A stretch of DNA of 5,532 nt from assembly GCA_934095805.1 (NCBI GenBank), contig CAKOKV010000073.1, forward strand, positions 1 through 5,532, given 5' to 3'. The notes below the pieces were generated by a model. The model was not told where the DNA came from and did no database searches. It saw only the letters and a program-made list of their open reading frames with translations. Positions 1 to 5,527 of the stretch are shown piece by piece. Made by a program: the position numbers and the translations under genes. The stretch's first letter is position 1, and each line of letters opens with the position of its first letter. Source of the DNA: an uncultured Bacilli bacterium. Its GTDB lineage: Bacteria; Bacillota_I; Bacilli_A; RF39; UBA660.

Positions 1-18
1 GATAGGAGTGTAGATGAT

Positions 19-1782
19 ATGAAGAAAAAAGTTTTGCTTCTTTTAACTTTATTGGTTGTGCCAATTATGCTAAAAGCTGAATCTCAGAGTAATTATGAAA
101 ATTCAAAAAAATATGTAAATTCATATATAACTTCTTTTACTATGTACGATAGATATATTGAATATGGTAAAGGTGTTCCTTATGAATTTGATGGCCAAAA
201 CAAGGTTAAAAGTGGATTTATTAATGGTGCATTAATAAACAAAAAAGAAATTGAATTATCTAAGATTAAAAATAATTCATATTTGTTAACAGGAGCAACT
301 TTCTTTACTATGACAGAAGAAAACAATAAAATTTATAATGTTAATGTAAATAAATTAGATTTAATTGCTAAAACTGAAAATAGTGGTACGAGAGTTACTG
401 AACTTGTTAAACCTACTACAAAAGTAATAGGTGAAGGTACTAGAACTAATCCTTGGGTATTTGTAAGAAAATACAGAGTAGTTTTTAGTGGAAATGGTTC
501 AACAGAAGGAAGAATGGAAGCCATTTCATGTGATTATAATTATAATTGTAATCTTCCTAAAAATTCATTTAAGAGAACTGGTTATACTTTTGCTGGTTGG
601 TCTTTAGAACCAGAAGGAGAAGTAGCTTATGGTGATAATACTAGCCCAAATATTACAGCAGTTCCAAATAATGATGTTGTTATATTATATGCTATATGGA
701 AACCAAATAAATATATAGTAGAATTTAATGGTAATGGTTATACTTCTGGTACTACTGCTTCTGTTAGTTGTACTTATGATGAACCTTGTACATTACCTTC
801 AAATGGATATACTAAAACAGGGTATACATTTAAAGGATGGGCTACTACAAATAATGGTAGTGCTGTTTATCAAAATAATGCTAAAGTTAAAAATTTAACT
901 GCTTTAAATAATGCTGTGGTTACTTTCTATGCTAAATGGGAACCAATAACTTATACAATTAAGTTTGATAAGAATAGTAGTGAAGCTAGTGGTACTGTTT
1001 CAAGTATAGTTTGTACTTATGATGCAGCCTGTACATTACCTTCAAATAATTTTACAAAAGTAGGTGCTACATTTAATGGTTGGGCAGTGACTAGTAGTAG
1101 TGCTGTTAAATATAATAATAGAGCTTCTGTTAAGAATTTAACTGCAACTCCAAATGGAACATATACTTTATATGCTCATTGGAATGTTAATACTTATAAG
1201 ATTAGTTATAATTATAATGGTGGTAGTGCTGGTAGCTATAATCCAAGTACTGCTAAGTATGGTGAAGTCATAACTATATCAAATCCAAGCAGATCTTGTT
1301 ATTCATTTGATGGATGGAGAATTAGTAATTATGATTCTTCTTATGCTAAATATGGTAATAGTTCAAGTTCTGTAACTTCAAGCATTGGTACTTATACATC
1401 AGGTAAATATTTTAAGAACTTAACAGCTACTAATAATGCTACTGTAACATTTACAGCAAGTTGGAGTTATAGTTGTAGTTCAAGTAGAGATGATGATTAT
1501 GATTATAGACCAAGTGGCGGAGGTTCAGGTAGTAGTAACAGAGGTAACTCAGGTAGTAGTGGAAGTAATTGTGATACAAGATGTAAAATGGAGAAAAACT
1601 CTAGAGATTGGCATAATGCTGATGAAAACACAAGAAAACAACTTGAAAATGATAACAAAAATCTTATGAAAGAATTACCAGAGTGTTGTGGCGGTAGCTG
1701 TTGTGATCGTAAAAATGATGGAACTATTAAAGATTCTAATGGTAAATGTATTTATACAGGAGTAGGAAAGACATGTTCATAA
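19..1782 (+). CDS. Secreted InlB B-repeat protein with cysteine-rich C-terminal tail
   Basis: This is a 587-residue exported protein. Residues 1-20 form a signal peptide: a KKK n-region, a Leu/Val-rich core, and likely cleavage after Ala20. Residues 21-150 are a domain I cannot name firmly; its end (SGTRVTELVKP ... GTRTNPWVF) recalls the closing segment of surface/pilin-like proteins of gut Bacillota. Four tandem repeats of about 80 residues follow (152-230, 231-311, 312-392, 393-485). They have the InlB B-repeat signature: a Y-x-V-x-F strand, LPSN, GYTFxGW and LYAxW. Repeats 1-3 each carry a Cys-x5-Cys pair. A DDDYDYRP segment and a Gly/Ser linker (about 498-517) lead to a tail with eight cysteines. 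No LPXTG motif or C-terminal membrane helix is visible, so it is probably released or held by other contacts. The frame is open to the window edge, but AGGAG at 4-8 and the signal peptide support the ATG at 19. Such repeats usually mediate surface interactions; the ligand is unknown. Confidence 0.93.
   Translation: MKKKVLLLLTLLVVPIMLKAESQSNYENSKKYVNSYITSFTMYDRYIEYGKGVPYEFDGQNKVKSGFINGALINKKEIELSKIKNNSYLLTGATFFTMTEENNKIYNVNVNKLDLIAKTENSGTRVTELVKPTTKVIGEGTRTNPWVFVRKYRVVFSGNGSTEGRMEAISCDYNYNCNLPKNSFKRTGYTFAGWSLEPEGEVAYGDNTSPNITAVPNNDVVILYAIWKPNKYIVEFNGNGYTSGTTASVSCTYDEPCTLPSNGYTKTGYTFKGWATTNNGSAVYQNNAKVKNLTALNNAVVTFYAKWEPITYTIKFDKNSSEASGTVSSIVCTYDAACTLPSNNFTKVGATFNGWAVTSSSAVKYNNRASVKNLTATPNGTYTLYAHWNVNTYKISYNYNGGSAGSYNPSTAKYGEVITISNPSRSCYSFDGWRISNYDSSYAKYGNSSSSVTSSIGTYTSGKYFKNLTATNNATVTFTASWSYSCSSSRDDDYDYRPSGGGSGSSNRGNSGSSGSNCDTRCKMEKNSRDWHNADENTRKQLENDNKNLMKELPECCGGSCCDRKNDGTIKDSNGKCIYTGVGKTCS
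472..1473 (+). repeat. Four tandem InlB-type B-repeat units within the first gene
   Basis: The units begin at about 472, 709, 952 and 1195, giving a period of 79-81 codons. Units 2 and 3 are the closest pair: 769-804 and 1012-1047 differ at only 3 of 36 bases. Unit 4 is the most divergent. It lacks the Cys-x5-Cys pair, has an extra Ser/Tyr-rich loop before its last strand, and carries a single cysteine (Cys427) that could pair with Cys486 just after the repeat. Each unit is predicted to be a small beta-grasp-like module, as known for the InlB B-repeat/Flg_new family. Confidence 0.85.
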
Positions 1783-1784
1783 TT

Positions 1785-1791
1785 AAGGAGG
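1785..1791 (+). promoter_or_regulatory. Ribosome binding site AAGGAGG that fixes the lipoprotein start
   Basis: AAGGAGG is a near-perfect anti-16S complement and lies 5 nt before the ATG at 1797. It rules out the in-frame upstream ATG at 1746, which would place 17 charged residues in front of the signal peptide and overlap the previous gene by 37 nt. Confidence 0.9.
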
Positions 1792-1796
1792 AAAGT

Positions 1797-2306
1797 ATGA
1801 AAAAAGTATTATTAATTACAATAATGTGTGTATTTATGGTAGTTGGTTGTAATAAAACTGAAAATGTTGGAAAGAAACCAATACCTACAACAGATGTTGG
1901 AAAGGTTGTTGATATTTTTGCAACAAATATTACAGCTCCAAGTTTTTCTGTTGGAACTATTGGACTATATGATGGCGGATTCAATAATGAAAGCTTAAAA
2001 AATGTTAAAATTTATGATATTAAAGCTGTAGTGAATGATGGATATGAAGAAGAAACTCATTCTTATAAAGGATATAAAGTTAAAGAAATTTTAAGTGCAT
2101 TAGAGATAGATTCTTATGAAAAACTTGAATTTTCTAGTAATGGTGGTTTAAATGTTACATTCTATTCAAATGAAGTAGATGATAATATGTTCTTATTCTT
2201 TGAAAGAGATGGAATTAGATTAGAAAATGCTCCAATTAATTTATTGGTTCCAACTCAACCTGCTAGATATAGTATTCAAAATGTTCAAACTTTAACAATT
2301 TCTTAA
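1797..2306 (+). CDS. Small lipoprotein, possible cofactor-less sulfite-oxidase-like fold
   Basis: This is a 169-residue membrane-anchored lipoprotein on the outer face of the cell membrane. A type II signal peptide (MKK plus a hydrophobic core) ends in the lipobox V15-V16-G17-C18, so Cys18 is the likely lipidated first mature residue. A short linker (19-36) precedes a beta-rich domain. Residues 88-168 follow the order seen in oxidoreductase molybdopterin-binding (sulfite oxidase-like) domains: a Y-K-G-Y-K-V-K-E-I-L segment, a strand pair with an SSNGG turn, an acidic stretch, an LENAPINLLVP strand, and a closing RYSIQNVQTLTI strand. There is no cysteine after Cys18, so the usual Mo-ligating cysteine is absent, and the domain is far shorter than a complete enzyme. 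It is therefore more likely a binding or structural module. The fold assignment is tentative and made by eye. The gene starts 14 nt after the InlB-repeat gene and should be co-transcribed with it. The true role is unknown. Confidence 0.88.
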   Translation: MKKVLLITIMCVFMVVGCNKTENVGKKPIPTTDVGKVVDIFATNITAPSFSVGTIGLYDGGFNNESLKNVKIYDIKAVVNDGYEEETHSYKGYKVKEILSALEIDSYEKLEFSSNGGLNVTFYSNEVDDNMFLFFERDGIRLENAPINLLVPTQPARYSIQNVQTLTIS

Positions 2307-2316
2307 ATTAAATGTT

Positions 2317-2341
2317 AATGAGCTCCTAGTGAGCTCATTTT
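2317..2341 (+). terminator. Rho-independent terminator after the exported-protein pair
   Basis: AATGAGCTC (2317-2325) pairs perfectly with GAGCTCATT (2331-2339) around a 5-nt loop. The 3' arm runs into only four T residues (2338-2341), so the hairpin is clear but the U-tract is short. It lies 10 nt after the lipoprotein stop codon and just before the next promoter, which separates the two transcription units. Confidence 0.75.
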
Positions 2342-2344
2342 AAA

Positions 2345-2374
2345 TTGATAAAATTGTAAGTAATGTGATATACT
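2345..2374 (+). promoter_or_regulatory. Sigma-A promoter of the acyltransferase/ligase operon
   Basis: The -35 box TTGATA (2345-2350) and -10 box TATACT (2369-2374) are separated by 18 nt, and TGA directly before the -10 gives an extended -10 element. Each hexamer matches consensus at five of six positions. The start site should fall near 2380-2382, leaving a leader of only about 14 nt that contains GGAG (2384-2387) 7 nt before the ATG at 2395. Confidence 0.7.
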
Positions 2375-2383
2375 TAAGTATAT
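2368..2383. promoter_or_regulatory. Perfect 16-bp palindrome over the -10 box and start site; candidate operator
   Basis: ATATACTTAAGTATAT is a perfect inverted repeat with 8-bp arms and no spacer. It covers the -10 hexamer and the expected transcription start, which is where a dimeric repressor would block initiation. Its position suggests an operator, perhaps for a lipid-responsive regulator, but an AT-only style palindrome can arise by chance in DNA of this composition and no regulator gene is in the window. Confidence 0.35.
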
Positions 2384-2394
2384 GGAGATGTTGA

Positions 2395-2988
2395 ATGAAA
2401 TATATATTATATAAAGTTATAAGAACACTTGGTTATCCAATATTTTTATTATTATATAGACCACAATTTGTCGGTAGAGAAAATATACCAAATGAGGGTG
2501 GTGTTATTCTTGCTGGAAATCATACTAATAATTTGGATGCAGCTATTATGTTAGCTGGTCCTAAGAGAGTAGTGCATATGCTTGCTAAAAAAGAATTATT
2601 TAAAAGTAAAATAAGTAATAGATTTTTTAGAAGTATGGGTTGTATTCCAGTTGATAGAAGTATACATGATGAAAATGCTAAAGGTGAAGCTGTTAGTGTG
2701 CTTGAAAATGGTGAAGTGATTGGTATATTTCCAGAAGGTACAGTCAATAGAACTGATAAAATTATATTACCTTTTAAATATGGAGCTGTATCATTTGCTA
2801 AAAAGACTAATTCTTATATAGTTCCATTTACTATAACAGGTAAATATAAATTATTTAGAAAAAGTATAAAAATTACTTATGAGAAACCATATAAAGTTAA
2901 TGGTGATTTAGAAATAGAAAATGAAAAACTTATGAATATTATTTCGAATATGCTTCAAAAGGAGAAAAATAGTGAAAAAAGAAAATAA
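2395..2988 (+). CDS. Lysophospholipid/1-acylglycerol-3-phosphate acyltransferase, PlsC family (first copy)
   Basis: This 197-residue enzyme belongs to the PlsC/LPLAT family, which transfers an acyl chain from acyl-ACP or acyl-CoA to lysophosphatidic acid or a related lysolipid at the cytoplasmic membrane face. The catalytic H-x4-D motif is N42-H43 ... D48. Motif II is G82-C-I-P-V-D-R88 and motif III is F112-P-E-G-T116. Motif IV is the IVPF strand at 142-145. The N-terminus (about 12-21) is hydrophobic and could dip into the membrane. Length is typical for a short PlsC. Motif III reads FPEGTVNR, with Val117 where most members have Arg, so acceptor preference may differ from classical PlsC. It is the first gene of the operon, with GGAG 7 nt before ATG, and its end overlaps the ligase start by 17 nt. 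The family is certain; whether this is the main phosphatidate-forming PlsC or a remodelling enzyme is not. Confidence 0.95.
   Translation: MKYILYKVIRTLGYPIFLLLYRPQFVGRENIPNEGGVILAGNHTNNLDAAIMLAGPKRVVHMLAKKELFKSKISNRFFRSMGCIPVDRSIHDENAKGEAVSVLENGEVIGIFPEGTVNRTDKIILPFKYGAVSFAKKTNSYIVPFTITGKYKLFRKSIKITYEKPYKVNGDLEIENEKLMNIISNMLQKEKNSEKRK
2960..2964 (+). promoter_or_regulatory. Ribosome binding site AGGAG for the GTG-started ligase gene
   Basis: AGGAG lies inside the end of the first acyltransferase gene, 7 nt before the GTG at 2972. The nearby ATG at 2988 is in a different frame from the ligase, so GTG is the supported start. The placement implies translation coupled to the upstream gene. Confidence 0.8.
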
Positions 2989-4684
2989 TGATTATCCATG
3001 GTTTAAGTATTATAAAGATATGAAGAGTCATATTGAATATCCTGATTCTTCTATGTATTCTTTGGTAAGAAAGTGTGCGATAAAGTATCCATCTAATATT
3101 GCATATTCTTATTTTGGAAATAAAGTTACTTATAAAAGTTTGATTTCTAAAATAGATGAAGCATCAAGAGCTTTTTTAAGACTTGGTGTTAATAAAAAAG
3201 ATGTTGTGTCTATTATTATGCCAAATACACCAGAAGCTATAATATGTTTTTATGCACTTAATAGAATAGGTGCGGTGTGTAATATGATTCATCCACTTTC
3301 AAGTGAAGAAGAATTTAAATATGATATTAAATTAGCTAATACTAAATATGTTATTGTTGCTGATATTGCTTATCAAAAATTATTCAATATTAAGAGTGAA
3401 CTTAATATTGAAAAGATAATATATTTACCTATATCAGAAAGTATGGATTCGATTACTAAAATTGGTTATAAACTTACTACTGGTAGAAGTGCTTTGAAAC
3501 CTAGTGGTGAAGATACAATTACTTATTCTAAGTTTCTTAGTAAGGCTAAATATTATAAAGAAGTTATTAAAGACGAAGGAAAGGGAGAAGATATTGCAGT
3601 TATTCTTCATAGTGGTGGTACAACTGGTAAACCAAAAGGTATTGTACTTACAAATATGAATTTTAACTCACTTGTTTTAAGTGAACTTGAAATCAATAAA
3701 TGTTTGGGGGACGGAATTAGTATTCTTGCTATTATGCCTATATTTCATGGTTTTGGTCTTGGATGTACTTTTCATGCGACTATGGTTTCAGGAGGACATG
3801 CTATAATATTACCATCTGTTAATCCTAAGAAATTTGATGAAACACTTCTTAAATATAAGCCTAATATTTTAGCTTGTGTGCCAAGTGTTTTAGAGGGTCT
3901 TACTAAAAGTAAAAAGTTGAAGGAAGCTGATTTATCATTTATTAAATGTATAATATGTGGAGGGGATGCTCTTAGTGGTGAACTTAATAATAAGATAGAT
4001 AAATTTTTATATGATCACGGAAGTGATACTCGTGTTAGAACAGCTTATGGAATGACTGAGTGTACTGCTGGTGTTACTATGATGCCACTTGAAGAAACAA
4101 GAGAAGATAGTATTGGTATTCCTTGTCCTGATTCATATATTAAAATATGTGAAGTTGGAACTACAAAAGAATGTATAACTGGTGAAGTAGGTGAAATATG
4201 TATAAATGGACCTACTGTTATGAAAGAATATATTAATGATAAAGATGAAACTTCACTAGTATTAAAAACACATAAAGATGGAAAAGTATGGTTACATAGT
4301 GGAGATCTTGGATTCGTTGATAGTGATGGTTTTGTATATTTTAAATCAAGAGCTAAAAGAATGATTGTTTCTAGTGGTTATAATATTTATCCAGGGCAAA
4401 TAGAACAAATAATACTTAAACATCCTTATGTTGAAGCTTGTTCAGTAGTAGGAGTACCTCATCCATATAAAAAAGAAGTGGTTAAAGCATATATCGTTCT
4501 TAAAGATGAATTTGTATTAAATAGTGAGATTAAAAAGAGTATAAAAGAATATTGTGAAAAAAATATAGCAAAGTATGCATTACCTTATGCTTATGGTTAT
4601 AGAAAAGAACTTCCTAAAACAAAGTTAGGTAAAGTAGCATATAAAGAACTTATAAATGGAGAAAATGATGATGAAGAAGAGTGA
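2972..4684 (+). CDS. AMP-forming acyl-CoA (or acyl-ACP) synthetase
   Basis: This 570-residue member of the ANL adenylate-forming superfamily activates a carboxylic acid with ATP to an acyl-adenylate and then passes the acyl group to CoA or another thiol. All core motifs are visible. The phosphate-binding loop is S214-G-G-T-T-G-K-P-K-G223, followed by P256-I-F-H259 and G330-G-D-A-L. Next come Y359-G-M-T-E363 and the ribose-binding Asp445 in SGDLG. Arg460 lies at the hinge (KSRAKRMIVSSGYNIYP), and the C-terminal catalytic lysine is Lys554 in PKTKLGK. The N-terminus (PWFKYY ... YPDSSMYSLV ... KYPSNIAYSYFG) resembles Bacillota long-chain fatty-acid ligases by recollection. Length is normal and no motif is missing. 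It sits between two PlsC-type acyltransferases and overlaps both, which points to fatty-acid activation for lipid acylation. Chain length and thiol acceptor cannot be read from sequence. No transmembrane helix is obvious; it should be cytoplasmic or peripheral. Confidence 0.96.
   Translation: MKKENNDYPWFKYYKDMKSHIEYPDSSMYSLVRKCAIKYPSNIAYSYFGNKVTYKSLISKIDEASRAFLRLGVNKKDVVSIIMPNTPEAIICFYALNRIGAVCNMIHPLSSEEEFKYDIKLANTKYVIVADIAYQKLFNIKSELNIEKIIYLPISESMDSITKIGYKLTTGRSALKPSGEDTITYSKFLSKAKYYKEVIKDEGKGEDIAVILHSGGTTGKPKGIVLTNMNFNSLVLSELEINKCLGDGISILAIMPIFHGFGLGCTFHATMVSGGHAIILPSVNPKKFDETLLKYKPNILACVPSVLEGLTKSKKLKEADLSFIKCIICGGDALSGELNNKIDKFLYDHGSDTRVRTAYGMTECTAGVTMMPLEETREDSIGIPCPDSYIKICEVGTTKECITGEVGEICINGPTVMKEYINDKDETSLVLKTHKDGKVWLHSGDLGFVDSDGFVYFKSRAKRMIVSSGYNIYPGQIEQIILKHPYVEACSVVGVPHPYKKEVVKAYIVLKDEFVLNSEIKKSIKEYCEKNIAKYALPYAYGYRKELPKTKLGKVAYKELINGENDDEEE
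4658..4661 (+). promoter_or_regulatory. Ribosome binding site GGAG that decides the second acyltransferase start
   Basis: GGAG overlaps the G of the first possible ATG (4656), so that ATG cannot be served by it. Three consecutive in-frame ATGs follow at 4665, 4668 and 4671, with spacers of 3, 6 and 9 nt. The 6-nt spacing to 4668 best matches the other genes here (6-7 nt for the lipoprotein, first acyltransferase and ligase); 4671 remains possible. Confidence 0.65.
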
Positions 4685-5495
4685 TTCACAAAAAGAATTT
4701 GGTTATAAATTAATGAGACCATTTGTTACGATAAAATTTAAAAATAAATATCATCCAGTTGTATTTGGTAAAAAAAATATACCAGAAAGTGGTGGTATAG
4801 TTGTATGTGGTAATCATAGACATGTTGATGATCAATATAATTTTATGATTGCTACTAAGAGGGTAATTCATATGCTTGCAAAAGATGAGTATTTCAAAGG
4901 CAAAAAAGAGTGGTTTTATAGAGCTGCTGGTTGTATTCCAGTAGATAGAACTATACATGATGAGAATGCTAAAAGTGAAGCAAGAGAAATACTTAATAAT
5001 AAAGGAGCAATCGGTCTTTTTCCAGAGGGTACTAGAAATGAAGTAACTTCAAAGGAAGAAGAAATACAAAAAATTTCAAAGATACTTAATATAAGTACGG
5101 AAGAAGTATTATCAAAATTAAAAAATAAATGTACTAGAACTACACAAGTTAATTTACTTATAGAACTTTCTAAAGATCATAAGATTACAAAAGATGAATT
5201 AAAAGAATATATATTAGATGCTGATAATGCTTTACTTAAGCTTTATAAAAAGAAAATAATAACTAAAGAAGATTATAAGGAATCTTTATTATTACCATTT
5301 AAATTTGGAGCAGTAAGTTTAGCTAAAAAGACTAATTCATTAATTATTCCTTTTGCAACAGTTGGAGATTATAATGGAGAAAAGGAACAATTGATAACTA
5401 GAATTGGTGAACCAATTGATATTTCTTCTATGGAATTAGAAGATGCTAATAAATTACTTAGAGAAAAAATAATAGATTTAATGCAAAAAATCTAA
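4668..5495 (+). CDS. PlsC-family acyltransferase (second copy) with a helical insertion
   Basis: This 275-residue paralogue of the first acyltransferase has the same predicted chemistry: transfer of an acyl chain to a lysophospholipid or glycerol-phosphate acceptor at the inner membrane face. The H-x4-D motif is N49-H50 ... D55, motif II is G88-C-I-P-V-D-R94, and motif III is the canonical F118-P-E-G-T-R123. The LPFKFGAVSLAKK block is at 209-221 and motif IV is IIPF at 226-229. Between motif III and LPFK lies an extra stretch of about 78 residues (125-206), lysine/glutamate-rich and predicted helical. It accounts exactly for the length difference from the 197-residue copy. Unlike that copy it keeps the motif III arginine and lacks an obvious hydrophobic N-terminus. 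The start at 4668 overlaps the ligase gene by 17 nt; starts at 4656 or 4671 would change the length by only a few residues. It ends the operon visible here. Family assignment is firm; acceptor specificity and the insertion's role are unknown. Confidence 0.94.
   Translation: MMKKSDSQKEFGYKLMRPFVTIKFKNKYHPVVFGKKNIPESGGIVVCGNHRHVDDQYNFMIATKRVIHMLAKDEYFKGKKEWFYRAAGCIPVDRTIHDENAKSEAREILNNKGAIGLFPEGTRNEVTSKEEEIQKISKILNISTEEVLSKLKNKCTRTTQVNLLIELSKDHKITKDELKEYILDADNALLKLYKKKIITKEDYKESLLLPFKFGAVSLAKKTNSLIIPFATVGDYNGEKEQLITRIGEPIDISSMELEDANKLLREKIIDLMQKI
5040..5285 (+). other. Helical insertion with two SHOCT-like hairpin repeats inside the second acyltransferase
   Basis: This encodes residues 125-206 (numbering from 4668). 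Two 25-residue-spaced units align without gaps: 163-183 (core HKITKDELKEYI) and 188-208 (core KIITKEDYKESL). Each has an L-x-x-L helix, a short basic turn, the I-T-K-acidic-acidic motif and a second helix. That is the pattern of SHOCT-type helical hairpins, which often end oligomeric proteins. A degenerate third unit (133-151, ISTEEV) may precede them. The reading frame is intact on both sides, so this is not a frameshift artefact. Confidence 0.6.
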
Positions 5496-5503
5496 TATTA
5501 TTA

Positions 5504-5527
5504 TATAATATATATATGAGTGAGGTG
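5504..5527 (+). promoter_or_regulatory. Possible promoter -10 box and ribosome binding site for a gene beyond the window
   Basis: A perfect TATAAT (5504-5509) lies 9 nt after the last stop codon, and GAGGTG (5522-5527), a good anti-16S complement, follows 12 nt later. No convincing -35 box sits upstream (the best 17-nt-spaced hexamer is ATGCAA, a 3/6 match). The -10 box may therefore be a chance match in AT-rich DNA and the next gene may simply continue the operon. The ribosome binding site is the more reliable part; no start codon can be confirmed before the window ends. Confidence 0.4.

Noticed and set aside
333..524. Short open frames on the minus strand, here and at 1736-1984, 2520-2747 and 4710-4958
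   Set aside because: They lie opposite well-supported genes, lack convincing ribosome binding sites and recognisable protein features, and are expected by chance.
1513..1569. Gly/Ser-rich region as a DNA repeat or a recombination site
   Set aside because: It reads as an in-frame flexible protein linker built from GGT/AGT codons, with no exact repeat unit or inverted structure.
1684..1782. C-terminus of the InlB-repeat protein as a sortase or membrane anchor
   Set aside because: There is no LPXTG-like motif, no hydrophobic helix and no basic tail; the end is polar and cysteine-rich.
1746..1796. Longer lipoprotein reading from the ATG at 1746
   Set aside because: It would add 17 charged residues before the signal peptide and overlap the previous gene; AAGGAGG at 1785-1791 points to the ATG at 1797.
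4656..4667. Second acyltransferase starting at ATG 4656 or 4665
   Set aside because: The only ribosome binding site (GGAG 4658-4661) overlaps or is too close to these codons; 4668 or 4671 fits better.
4682..4708. TGA read as tryptophan (Mycoplasma code), extending the ligase
   Set aside because: Read-through would add only about eight residues after a complete C-terminus, and all conserved tryptophans seen use TGG.
5499..5510. 12-bp palindrome TATTATATAATA after the last gene
   Set aside because: It is composed only of A and T, has no T-tract or GC stem to act as a terminator, and is expected by chance in such AT-rich DNA.
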